13,332 bases of DNA from Acidobacteriota bacterium (GCA_003222835.1 QHXE01000335.1:1-13332), one strand, 5' to 3'. Shown: positions 1-7,169, numbered from the stretch's first letter. Translations and numbers: made by a program. The notes: generated from the sequence alone by a model not told the origin.

Positions 1-607
1 ACATCACCAAAGGTTTAGCAATGTTCGCGACTTGATAGCACGCCGCCAAACGCGACAGGAACTCGTAGTCTTCGGCATAATTGAATTCGCTGGCTGGTGA
101 GTAGGGACTCATTTCATCAAGCACCTCTCGCCGAAACATTACGCTGGTGTGGAGAAACACATTATGAGTAAGCAGACTCCACTTCAGATCGATATCAGAG
201 GTTGGTACCGTAAAATGCCCGGTCGTCTTGCCATCCTGATCGATAACGACGCATTCAGATCCTACCAAAGCAACGCTGGGATGATTCTCCAGAAAGGCGA
301 CCTGCATGGCGAGCCGGTCGGGCGCAGAAAGATCGTCGTGATCCTGCAATGCGAGGAAATTGCCGCGAGCTTCTGCGAACGCTCTGTTTTGGGATAGTGC
401 GATTCCTCGATTGCCTTCGCTTTGGATGAGCCGGAGTCGAGGCTCGGCAAACGCGCGTACCACCTCCACCGTGTTGTCAGACGAGCCATCATCCACGACG
501 ATCAATTCAAAGTCACCCAACGATTGGTTAATCAGACTTGTAAGGGTCTGACTGATGAAACGCGCCCCGTTATAGGTGCTGACGATAATCGACACTCTGG
601 GAACCAT
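1..607 (-). CDS. GT2 family glycosyltransferase (partial, C-terminus beyond left edge)
   Basis: Reading the minus strand from ATG at 607 gives an open frame of 202 codons that leaves the window. The protein starts MVPRVSIIVSTYNGARF, the classic opening of the GT-A fold. It has the nucleotide-binding VVDDGSSDNT (D39-D40), the metal-site region QDHDD (88-92) in place of a plain DxD, and AEDYEFLSRL (178-187), whose ED fits the catalytic-base motif. These are hallmarks of family GT2, which transfers a sugar from a nucleotide-sugar donor on the cytoplasmic face of the membrane. The start lies 5 nt after the stop of the ABC ATPase gene, so it is almost certainly in the same operon and probably helps build the exported glycan. 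No good Shine-Dalgarno is visible, which fits translational coupling. Donor and acceptor cannot be told from sequence. Confidence 0.93.
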   Translation of the reverse strand, partial: MVPRVSIIVSTYNGARFISQTLTSLINQSLGDFELIVVDDGSSDNTVEVVRAFAEPRLRLIQSEGNRGIALSQNRAFAEARGNFLALQDHDDLSAPDRLAMQVAFLENHPSVALVGSECVVIDQDGKTTGHFTVPTSDIDLKWSLLTHNVFLHTSVMFRREVLDEMSPYSPASEFNYAEDYEFLSRLAACYQVANIAKPLVM

Positions 608-612
608 TAGTG

Positions 613-1911
613 TCAGTTGTTAGCAGAAGATAGTGTGGTTCTAAACTCCCAGTGCGATTGTGCCAGCACTACCCCCATGTCTGCGGTGGGCAGTTGTCCG
701 GTCCCGAAATAATCATTTTGCTCGACAATGAAAGATGCCGCGTTAGGTATGTTGTCCATCCAGGTATTGTAGTAATTGCCAACACTCAGGCTCATGAAGT
801 AACGGCCGGGCACGAGGTCAACAGAAGGAATCGTACACCTGACGGTGGTCGGCCGATCGAGCTTGGGCCAGTTAACGCCGGCAAAATGCGTTAGTACACT
901 AAGCACGCGAGTGCCCCGAGAATTGTCAATTCCGATCCCCAGGGTCGGTTCGCTGATCGAAAGCGCGGACTCAAGATGCATTTCTATTATCAGATCATCG
1001 CCGGGAAAAATCCGGGCAGTCGGTTTGGCGTTATTATCGATTACTCTCACTGAACGAAGAATTCCATCGCAGTCTCGATGACGATTCGGATGTGCACGCA
1101 GATCGACTGTCGACATGCCGGGTTCGACGGACACGCGATCCATGTACTCTTCCGCAACCGCTCGCACCTCCCCGTCCGAAACCAGATTTGCCTGGTCGAG
1201 CAGAATGCCGCGCTGGCAAAGCGATTCGATGGCGGCCATGTTGTGACTGACGAAAAGAACGGTGCGGCCTTGTCTCGCCACGTCACCCATCTTGCCCAGG
1301 CACTTCTTTTGAAACGCAATGTCACCAACTGCCAGGACTTCATCAACGAGGATTATTTCTGTTTCCATATGCGCCGCCACCGCAAAAGCCAGACGGACCT
1401 GCATCCCACTCGAATAACGCTTCACCGGCGTGTCGATGAACTTCTCAACTTCGGCGAAAGCGACGATCTCGTCAAACTTCCGTTCGACTTCGAGCTTGCG
1501 CATGCCGAGAATTGCGGCGTTGAGATAGATGTTTTCGCGCCCGGTGAGTTCCGGATGAAAGCCGGTGCCGACTTCGAGGAGCGAACCTACGCTACCGTGA
1601 ATCTCAGCATGGCCTCGCGTGGGCTTCGTGATTCGTGAAAGGATCTTGAGCAGCGTGCTTTTTCCCGCTCCGTTGCTTCCGATGATGCCCACAACCTCGC
1701 CCTGTTTAACTTCAAACGAAACGTCGTCGAGAGCCCAGACGTGGTCCGATTGCGGATTGTTATTTCCGTCCTGGGTAACAGACCGGAAACGACGGAACGG
1801 TGCGGCAGCGGCGTCAGTAATAACGTCGCGCAGCGCTTTGTAGCGCTCTTGCTTGCCAATACGATATCGCTTGCTCAGCCCTTCGCAACGAATAGCAACA
1901 TCAGACGACAT
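613..1911 (-). CDS. wzt: Wzt-like ABC transporter ATP-binding protein for polysaccharide export
   Basis: Cytoplasmic ATPase that powers export of a lipid-linked polysaccharide through the Wzm-like permease encoded just upstream. Numbered from the ATG at 1911 (432 aa): Walker A GSNGAGKST (78-86), signature YSSGMQVRL (166-174), Walker B ending ILVDE with catalytic Glu191, and switch His223 in SHN. After about residue 255 comes a roughly 170-residue beta-rich tail, the position and size of the Wzt carbohydrate-binding domain that recognises the finished end of the glycan in O9a-type systems. A TTG at 1917 would add two residues, but the ATG at 1911 has GGAG seven bases upstream while the TTG lies too close to it. 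The start overlaps the end of the permease gene by 11 nt. The tail's ligand is unknown. Confidence 0.94.
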   Translation of the reverse strand: MSSDVAIRCEGLSKRYRIGKQERYKALRDVITDAAAAPFRRFRSVTQDGNNNPQSDHVWALDDVSFEVKQGEVVGIIGSNGAGKSTLLKILSRITKPTRGHAEIHGSVGSLLEVGTGFHPELTGRENIYLNAAILGMRKLEVERKFDEIVAFAEVEKFIDTPVKRYSSGMQVRLAFAVAAHMETEIILVDEVLAVGDIAFQKKCLGKMGDVARQGRTVLFVSHNMAAIESLCQRGILLDQANLVSDGEVRAVAEEYMDRVSVEPGMSTVDLRAHPNRHRDCDGILRSVRVIDNNAKPTARIFPGDDLIIEMHLESALSISEPTLGIGIDNSRGTRVLSVLTHFAGVNWPKLDRPTTVRCTIPSVDLVPGRYFMSLSVGNYYNTWMDNIPNAASFIVEQNDYFGTGQLPTADMGVVLAQSHWEFRTTLSSANN

Positions 1912-2773
1912 CCGCAAACTCCGCTTCCATCCGGCGGAAGTAGTAGAGCCCGCCTAGGAAGATAAGAATCACGACGGCGATAGAAACAACCAGCAACCCA
2001 CCGGGTCCTTGGCTCTTACCGAGTAACGCCCAACGAAAGCCTTCAACAACTCCGGCCATGGGATTCAAACCGTAGACCATTCGCCAACGCTCGGGGACTA
2101 TCGACGAGGGATAGGCTACGGGAGTCGCGAACAGCCAGATCTGAACCAAAAAGGTTGTGGTGTAACGAACGTCGCGGTACTTCACATTTAGTGCAGAAAG
2201 CCACAACCCAACGCCGAGCGCCGTCACTATCGCGAGCAAGATAAAAGCTGGGAGCGCAAAAATGGCTCGGGTCGGGACGATTCCGTAATAAGCCATCATC
2301 AACAACAGGATTACAAAGGCAATCGCAAAATCGATTAGCCCACCCAGAACCGCGGAAATCGGTACAGCCAAACGTGGAAAATAGACTTTGGTGATCAAGC
2401 GCTCGTTCGCAACCAGGCTATTGCTCGATTCCGTGAGCGCATGCGCGAATAATTGCCAAGGCAATAAAGCGCAGAAAGCAAAGACCGGATATGGAATTCC
2501 ATCAGACGGCACGCGAGCCAGCCGGCCGAAGAACAAACTGAATACGACCATCATGAAAAATGGCTGGATGATGGCCCATGCTGCACCCAGCACGGTTTGT
2601 TTGTAGCGTACCTTAACGTCGCGCCAGGTGAGGAAGTAAAGAAGCTCGCGATATTCCCAGAGCTCCTTTAGGCCCAGAGAAGCCAGACCAGTTTCAGGTT
2701 TGATGAAAAATACTGGTAGATCAGCGGAAGCCTTGAGCTGAGCTGCACGAATTTCTGATTGTGAATTCGCCAC
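1901..2773 (-). CDS. wzm: Wzm-like ABC-2 permease for polysaccharide/O-antigen export
   Basis: Inner-membrane subunit of an ABC-2 exporter, 290 aa. Six hydrophobic segments lie at about 63-84, 96-118, 137-162, 170-195, 205-225 and 260-278. Family landmarks include LLYFLTWRDVKVRYKQTVLG (45-63, the amphipathic entry helix), the conserved NERLITKVYFPR loop (123-134) and ALNVKYRDVRY (194-204). Translation starts at GTG (2773). This is the first possible start after an in-frame TAG, and no strong Shine-Dalgarno precedes it. The gene follows the Wzc-like kinase after a 154-nt gap, the only sizeable gap in the operon, and its end overlaps the ATPase start by 11 nt. The two should form a Wzm2-Wzt2 channel that moves undecaprenyl-linked glycan across the inner membrane. 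Confidence 0.93.
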   Translation of the reverse strand: MANSQSEIRAAQLKASADLPVFFIKPETGLASLGLKELWEYRELLYFLTWRDVKVRYKQTVLGAAWAIIQPFFMMVVFSLFFGRLARVPSDGIPYPVFAFCALLPWQLFAHALTESSNSLVANERLITKVYFPRLAVPISAVLGGLIDFAIAFVILLLMMAYYGIVPTRAIFALPAFILLAIVTALGVGLWLSALNVKYRDVRYTTTFLVQIWLFATPVAYPSSIVPERWRMVYGLNPMAGVVEGFRWALLGKSQGPGGLLVVSIAVVILIFLGGLYYFRRMEAEFADVV

Positions 2774-2869
2774 CGTGAAAAGCTGTTGGGTTGCTTTACT
2801 CTCGAAGTTCTATTCCTGCAATGCGCCGCGCTAACCCAGAAAATCGTTTAAATAGCCCGACTGCCGATC

Positions 2870-2902
2870 CGGTCGCTACCGCTCGCGGTTCTGTAACGAC
2901 CG
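2870..2902 (-). other. Intergenic hairpin between tyrosine kinase and permease genes
   Basis: In the 154-nt gap downstream of the Wzc-like gene, CGGTCG at 2870-2875 pairs with CGACCG at 2897-2902, and an inner ACCG/CGGT stem with a CGAG-type loop sits between them. In the operon transcript this would fold into a two-tier hairpin. No T-run follows on the minus strand, so it is not a standard intrinsic terminator. It could be an attenuator, an mRNA-stability element, or chance. Nothing else in 2774-2927 stands out, and no convincing promoter is visible. Confidence 0.3.
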
Positions 2903-2927
2903 TCAACCCGCTACACCTCAAGTTCCA

Positions 2928-5381
2928 TCACGCAGACGCGCGTTCGTCGGCGCCGTCGCTCTCAACATCGTGACTGTAATAGCTCTGATGATAGTAGCGC
3001 TGGTAGTAATAATAGTAATCGTGCGAGCGCGCGCTGACGTTGTTAAGCACGACGCCGAAAATTTTTGCGCCTACGTCCGTCAGGAGTTGACGAGAACGAC
3101 GGACGACGCCGCGCGAACTCTTCCCGCCATGCACTACCAGCAGCACGCCGTCCACCATCGATGCGATGAGGACGCCGTCTGTGAACGAGCTTACCGGGGG
3201 CGAGTCGATCACTATATGAGTGAACGCACCGCTCAGCACCGCGATCAGTTTCCGCATTTGCTCCGAGCCCAGCAGTTCCGCGGGATTTGGCGGAATCGGA
3301 CCCGACGCCAGCACGTTGAGACCGGTAGCCTCGTCGCGATGGATTGCGTGCAGCATGTCTTCCGGTTTGATCTCGCTGGAAAGAATCGAACTCAATCCCT
3401 CGCGCTCCGGCAAGTCGAAGATTGAACGCAAACGCGGCCGGCGCATGTCGGCGTCGATGATCACCACACTGGCCCCGGTCTGCGCCAGCGTAATCGCCGT
3501 ATTAACAGCCGTCGTCGTTTTGCCCTCGCCCGGAAGGCTGGAGGTAATGAGCAAGGTCTTTGGCGCGCGCCCGGCGGTGGACAACAACACCGACGTGCGC
3601 AGTTGACGATATGATTCAGCCAGCGCCGACCGCCCGTTGACGTTCAGCAGCAATTCCGGGGTTCCGCTGGTGTTGCCGTTTCGCTTTTGCAAGGCCGTCG
3701 CCGATGAGAGCAATCGTCGCCGCCGCGCCACGCCGCCGCTCATCGACGGAATCACCGCCAAGGCCGGCAAGCGCAGGAATTTTTCCACATCGTCGGTGGA
3801 ATGAATGCTGTCATCGAGATATTCGAGGAACAGCGCCAGGCCGACTCCCAGTGCCAGCGCCAGCACAAAGGCCAGCATCACGGAACGCATGCGCGCTGGG
3901 CCCACGGGAAAGTCGGGCGTGATCGCGTAATCGACGATCGAAATGTTATTGGGCCGTCCGGCTAACACCACGTCGTTTTCTTTCGAGCGCTGGAGGAGAT
4001 TATCGAGCAGGCCTTTGTTCGTTTCGATCTCCTGCTGAAGGATGCGATAGTTGATCGCGGCTTCATTCTGAGTAACGGTTTCGCCTTTCTGCTGATTGAA
4101 AGACTTGCGCAGAGACTCTTCGCGGGCGAGTGACTGCCGATATTTGGTTTCCAAATTCGTGAGCAAGGTGTTCGTATTGCGCGCGCGCGATTCGTGGAGA
4201 TGTTTTTGCAACTCAGCGATTTGCTGATCGACTTCCTTCACTTCGGGAGCTTCTTCCGTGGCATCGACCAGCAACTGGGCGCGTTTCTGTTTTAGATCGG
4301 CAAGCTTCGATTCGGATTCATTGATGTCCTTCGCGCCCTCAGCTAATGCCGTAGCAGCGCCCGGCGCCTTCGCGGCGTTGTATTCCGCCTCGGCCATCTT
4401 GCGATCGTTCTCGGCTTCGAGCAGTTGCTTGTTCAACCCGGCCAGCCGCTCGACCACCGTGTTCTGGCTCGCATCGAGCGAAAGTATCTGGTTGTTCTTG
4501 GCATAGCTCACCAGTTTTTCTTCGTCGGCGCGAATCTGTTGCTGCAACTCGGCGACGCGCTTGGATAGAAATTCGCCGGTGCTGGTGTTAGTTTCATTCT
4601 TCTTTTCGAGGTTGGCGCGAACGAATGTATCCGCTACTGCATTCGTGATCTTGGCGGAGACCTCCGGGTCGCCATGCTGAAATACGATATCGATCAGCCG
4701 CGTCTCTTTGTAGTAACCGGCTCGGCTTTCACGCACCGGCTCCACCTTAAGCCCGCCCTGCAATGCCCCGACGTAAGGCGCGAGGCGCTTTGCCTCGGCT
4801 AGATCATCGTTGGAAGTCGCTGCGGCCACGGTTGAAGTCAACGGCAGTTCCTTTGGCTGCGTCGAGGGGTCTTTCTTTTCCGGCCCACTGACACCCCACA
4901 TCTGCAAGATTGTTTTCCACGTCGAGGGCTGGCGTAAGGACTGCGGACGCAGGAAAGCTTGATTGTGCTCAAGATCCAGGGTCTTGACTACGCGGCGTAA
5001 CAAACCCGGACTTGTCAAAATCTGAAGCTGCGTATTGAAGTAAGCCGGATCGTTTACCGGGCTATAGATCATCGGCACGCTCTTGCCGGCGTACATTGGA
5101 TTATTTTCGAGATCGACCTGGACTTGCGACTTGGCTTCGTAAACGTCCGGTTTGCGCGCCACATAGACCGTCGAGAGCGCGGTGATGAGCGCCGCCACGC
5201 CAAGCACGAGCCAAAGGCGTTTGCGTATGGCCCTCCAGTAATCGAGCAGATGGACTTCGCCTTCGCTACTCTCCGGTCCATAGCCATAGACGGGGCCGCG
5301 ATAATTCGCCGAACCATCGAACCGGCGATCGATTTCGCCCGGTTCGTCTTCACGCTTAACGAGTTTGGTTGCTTGGTTCAT
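2928..5381 (-). CDS. Wzc-like polysaccharide co-polymerase with BY-kinase domain (GumC/ExoP/EpsB type)
   Basis: Inner-membrane protein of 817 aa that controls chain length and links glycan assembly to the outer-membrane channel through autophosphorylation. Domains in order: cytoplasmic tail 1-54; TM1 about 55-75; periplasmic Wzz region about 76-260; long coiled-coil stalk about 255-470 rich in Glu, Lys and Gln; Pro-rich TM2 approach and TM2 about 490-520; cytoplasmic tyrosine kinase about 585-785. The kinase shows the oligomerisation motif ALAESYRQLRTS (586-597), Walker A SLPGEGKTTT (615-624), Walker A' VVIIDADMRRP (639-649) and Walker B HIVIDSPP (722-729). The tail has nine tyrosines within residues 789-802, the expected autophosphorylation cluster. 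ATG at 5381 follows the stop of the Wza-like gene by 3 nt, so coupling is likely. Fusion of stalk and kinase in one chain is the Gram-negative arrangement. Confidence 0.96.
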   Translation of the reverse strand: MNQATKLVKREDEPGEIDRRFDGSANYRGPVYGYGPESSEGEVHLLDYWRAIRKRLWLVLGVAALITALSTVYVARKPDVYEAKSQVQVDLENNPMYAGKSVPMIYSPVNDPAYFNTQLQILTSPGLLRRVVKTLDLEHNQAFLRPQSLRQPSTWKTILQMWGVSGPEKKDPSTQPKELPLTSTVAAATSNDDLAEAKRLAPYVGALQGGLKVEPVRESRAGYYKETRLIDIVFQHGDPEVSAKITNAVADTFVRANLEKKNETNTSTGEFLSKRVAELQQQIRADEEKLVSYAKNNQILSLDASQNTVVERLAGLNKQLLEAENDRKMAEAEYNAAKAPGAATALAEGAKDINESESKLADLKQKRAQLLVDATEEAPEVKEVDQQIAELQKHLHESRARNTNTLLTNLETKYRQSLAREESLRKSFNQQKGETVTQNEAAINYRILQQEIETNKGLLDNLLQRSKENDVVLAGRPNNISIVDYAITPDFPVGPARMRSVMLAFVLALALGVGLALFLEYLDDSIHSTDDVEKFLRLPALAVIPSMSGGVARRRRLLSSATALQKRNGNTSGTPELLLNVNGRSALAESYRQLRTSVLLSTAGRAPKTLLITSSLPGEGKTTTAVNTAITLAQTGASVVIIDADMRRPRLRSIFDLPEREGLSSILSSEIKPEDMLHAIHRDEATGLNVLASGPIPPNPAELLGSEQMRKLIAVLSGAFTHIVIDSPPVSSFTDGVLIASMVDGVLLVVHGGKSSRGVVRRSRQLLTDVGAKIFGVVLNNVSARSHDYYYYYQRYYHQSYYSHDVESDGADERASA

Positions 5382-5384
5382 CGC

Positions 5385-6389
5385 TTACGGAATCACTCGC
5401 ACGGGAAGTTGTGCCGCTGCGGGTGCGACGGCGCCCAGCAAACTTCTTATTACGCTTCTACCGGTTGATTCAGGCACCTCTACAATGTCGTTAGGCCGCA
5501 GCAAGACATCATCCGCCTCTTTGCGGGCGATCAGCTTCAAGTTGACGTACAACTCTGACTGCGCCCCCGAACCCGCGGCTTGCCGCACGATATGCACGCG
5601 CTCCGTTTTGGAATCGCGCAGCGGGCCGCCCGCCATCGCAATCGCGCGCGAGACCGTGATTGGCTCTCTGAGTGGCAACGCCTTCGGACTATAAACGTTG
5701 CCGACGACATAAACCTGATCCGCTTCCGGAATCGTTATGATGTCGCCGGCCTGAACGTAAGGATTGGCCTGCTCTTCTCCGCGCAAAGTGTCGTTCAAAC
5801 GGAGGCTGATGAATCCACCTTGATCGCGAGAACCGGAAGCGCTCTCGCACTTTTCTGATTGCGGACTGCGGATGATGTTGATGGTTTGTCCGGCCTTTTC
5901 TGATGGCCCCTTGGCGTAAGTTAACAGCTCGAGCAATCGCACGCGGCGTTGCATCTGGTAACGGCCCTGCTCGTTCACGGCGCCGATGAGGGCCACCTCG
6001 CGCGCGTGATATTCCTTGATGAAAACATCCACCGGCAGATTGCGATAGAACCTTGCATAACGCATGCTGATCTCTTTCGACAACTCGCCTTCGGTTTTGC
6101 ACGCGGCCTGAATATCACCCTCGATCAACGGCATGCGAATCATTCCGTTACCTTCCACGCGCACGGCATCACGTGAAAGCTGTGGTCGATTGTAGATGCG
6201 GATGTCGAGGAGGTCACCCGGTCCGATGCGATATCGGTCCCCTGATTCAGATGAAGACTTTGCTACCGAGGGGAGCGGACTTGGGCTAGGATTTGAATTC
6301 GCTGGCTGTGCTCTCGCCGCCAGACTGAGCGCGGCGATAGCGAGTGCTGTCCTGAGGATGAGTCTAGAATCAACGCCTTCGTATTTCAT
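5385..6389 (-). CDS. Wza-like polysaccharide export protein with SLBB domains
   Basis: Periplasmic/outer-membrane export protein of 334 aa from the ATG at 6389. A signal peptide covers residues 1-27, cleaved after AARA. It has no lipobox Cys, so unlike E. coli Wza it should not be lipidated. The Poly_export domain (about 52-125) begins YRIGPGDLLDIRIYN. Two SLBB-type beta-grasp domains follow: about 131-222, from EVALIGAVNEQGRY, and about 225-305, from QVYVVGNVYSPKALPL. The family forms the ring through which the glycan leaves the periplasm and docks on the Wzc-like partner, encoded 3 nt downstream. A GTG at 6398 could add three residues, but GGAGA lies nine bases before the ATG and abuts the GTG, so ATG is preferred. 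This is the first gene of the visible operon. Confidence 0.94.
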   Translation of the reverse strand: MKYEGVDSRLILRTALAIAALSLAARAQPANSNPSPSPLPSVAKSSSESGDRYRIGPGDLLDIRIYNRPQLSRDAVRVEGNGMIRMPLIEGDIQAACKTEGELSKEISMRYARFYRNLPVDVFIKEYHAREVALIGAVNEQGRYQMQRRVRLLELLTYAKGPSEKAGQTINIIRSPQSEKCESASGSRDQGGFISLRLNDTLRGEEQANPYVQAGDIITIPEADQVYVVGNVYSPKALPLREPITVSRAIAMAGGPLRDSKTERVHIVRQAAGSGAQSELYVNLKLIARKEADDVLLRPNDIVEVPESTGRSVIRSLLGAVAPAAAQLPVRVIP

Positions 6390-6411
6390 TCTGTTCACTC
6401 TCCGCCCACCT

Positions 6412-6434
6412 GTCCAATAAGCTTCAGCTTGTCG
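6412..6434 (+). repeat. Palindromic repeat family A, left copy (AAGCTTCAGCTT core)
   Basis: This 23-nt segment recurs as an inverted copy at 7055-7077 with one mismatch. Its core AAGCTTCAGCTT is itself a small palindrome with a TC loop, typical of REP-like intergenic units. The two copies face each other and bracket the small hypothetical gene and its neighbouring repeats. Confidence 0.75.
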
Positions 6435-6487
6435 AAGAATCTGTAGAATAGCTCTTATTCACACCCTGCTTTCTAAAGGAATCCTTT

Positions 6488-6610
6488 GGGAAAACAGCCG
6501 CGTAGCGGCGAAATGTTTATAGCTTGCTCGCACACCCATTTGTTCTTCCTTCGTGAAATCAAAAAGTGCGTCTCGTCTATAAACATTTCGTGCCTACGGC
6601 ACCTTTTCCG
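6488..6610. repeat. Imperfect inverted-repeat element with CGAAATGTTTATAG arms
   Basis: The 14-mer CGAAATGTTTATAG at 6509-6522 has an exact reverse complement at 6577-6590, with a 54-nt spacer. Outside the perfect part the symmetry continues imperfectly: GGAAAA, GCCG and GTAG blocks on the left match GGCAC/CCTTTTCC on the right, giving arms of about 35 nt. The whole unit is about 120 bp and contains no ORF. This is the layout of a short non-autonomous repeat (MITE or REP doublet), and it lies in the upstream region of the export operon. Confidence 0.7.
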
Positions 6611-6691
6611 ACAGACTCCTAAGACAACGTGTGGATGAGAACTAGCTACTATCAGATTTACCTACAAAATAGTTGACGCACGTCCGACTCC

Positions 6692-6964
6692 TCACTTTCC
6701 CGCCAGACCAATCCGCCGCGACAGCAGCGCCTCGCGCATGTGATTGGGATGCGCGAGGTTAAGCACAGTGTTACTGACCAGTACCATCAACTCGTCATGT
6801 TCGCGACGAAATGCGCCCGTGAGCGGCTGGTCCTGAGTTTTCACGATTACGCCTTCTCGGACCCATTGCCAGAATTGCTTCTGGGTGGTCCAGAACTCTT
6901 TGCGGTCACGACAAACGACCAGCGCCGTCTTCTTTTTCTTTTTTTTCTTTTCTTTCTTAGCCAT
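6692..6964 (-). CDS. Small Lys-rich hypothetical protein
   Basis: This 90-aa frame is not a family I recognise. The N-terminus MAKKEKKKKKKKTA is a nearly pure lysine stretch encoded by an A-rich tract, with nine Lys between residues 3 and 12. The rest is soluble and mixed alpha/beta in character (VVCRDRKEFWTTQKQFWQWV, then VREGVIVK and EHDELMVLVSNTVLNLA). It has no signal peptide or membrane segment. The aromatic-rich body with balanced charge looks protein-like rather than random, and no real gene competes on the other strand. The start ATG at 6964 has no Shine-Dalgarno, because a palindromic repeat arm begins four bases upstream. The Lys tail could bind nucleic acid or ribosomes, but that is a guess. 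Confidence 0.6.
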   Translation of the reverse strand: MAKKEKKKKKKKTALVVCRDRKEFWTTQKQFWQWVREGVIVKTQDQPLTGAFRREHDELMVLVSNTVLNLAHPNHMREALLSRRIGLAGK

Positions 6965-6968
6965 TTTC

Positions 6969-7052
6969 GTACAACAGGCTGCCAGCCTGTTGGCTTAACT
7001 CGATATCAGCTCTCGTTTTCGGAAACCCCAACAGGCTGGCAGCCTGTCGTAC
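6969..7052. repeat. Inverted pair of palindromic repeat family B (ACAGGCTGCCAGCCTGT)
   Basis: Arms at 6969-6993 and 7028-7052 (25 nt each) are reverse complements with a single mismatch, separated by a 34-nt spacer. Each arm contains the self-complementary core ACAGGCTGCCAGCCTGT, a 7-bp stem with a 3-nt loop. The unit is thus a head-to-head doublet of REP-like hairpins (BIME-like). It sits directly upstream of the small Lys-rich gene and would form a strong structure in that gene's 5' leader if transcription starts beyond it. Confidence 0.85.
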
Positions 7053-7054
7053 AG

Positions 7055-7077
7055 CGACAAGCTGAAGCTTATCGGAC
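7055..7077 (-). repeat. Palindromic repeat family A, right copy
   Basis: Inverted copy of 6412-6434 with 22 of 23 positions matching. It lies two bases after the family B doublet, so two unrelated palindrome families abut here. Confidence 0.75.
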
Positions 7078-7142
7078 GTAACTTTCCCTCAGGCATGCTC
7101 TTCTCGAAATTAAATTCACGAAGACATGTCGCGACCCCGAAG

Positions 7143-7169
7143 GGAAACCTCTTCAACGAGGCAGGTTCC
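7143..7169. repeat. Small imperfect palindrome (CCTC-TTCAAC-GAGG)
   Basis: GGAA and TTCC flank an inner CCTC/GAGG stem closed by TTCAAC. The UUCAAC-like loop recalls the TTTCAA centre of the larger repeats at 8129-8321, so this may be a degenerate member of a similar family. It lies downstream of the LuxR gene. No T-run supports an intrinsic terminator. Confidence 0.35.

Larger units (their letters stand above)
6390..6691. other. Repeat-bearing upstream region of the export operon, no gene
   Basis: This 302-nt stretch separates the export operon from the small Lys-rich gene. It holds the leader of the Wza-like gene (Shine-Dalgarno GGAGA on the minus strand at about 6399-6403), one arm of a 23-nt inverted repeat (6412-6434) and an imperfect inverted-repeat element (about 6488-6610). 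The operon promoter should lie here, but I see no -35/-10 pair that I would defend. No convincing ORF is present on either strand. Confidence 0.6.

Noticed and set aside
1078..1638. 186-aa plus-strand ORF
   Set aside because: It lies wholly antisense to the Wzt-like ATPase, whose motifs are intact, and shows no domain of its own.
2870..2902. Rho-independent terminator after the BY-kinase gene
   Set aside because: The stem is plausible but no T-run follows on the transcribed strand, and the downstream ABC genes clearly belong with the operon.
2970..3425. 151-aa plus-strand ORF with a hydrophobic start
   Set aside because: The apparent membrane segment (valine/isoleucine run) is the antisense of the tyrosine-rich tail of the BY-kinase.
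6412..7077. Insertion sequence or transposon
   Set aside because: There is no transposase-like ORF and no target-site duplication at the ends; kept only as a repeat-bracketed block.
7143..7169. Terminator for the LuxR gene
   Set aside because: The stem is short and imperfect and lacks a T-run; the family C palindrome at the gene end is the stronger structure.
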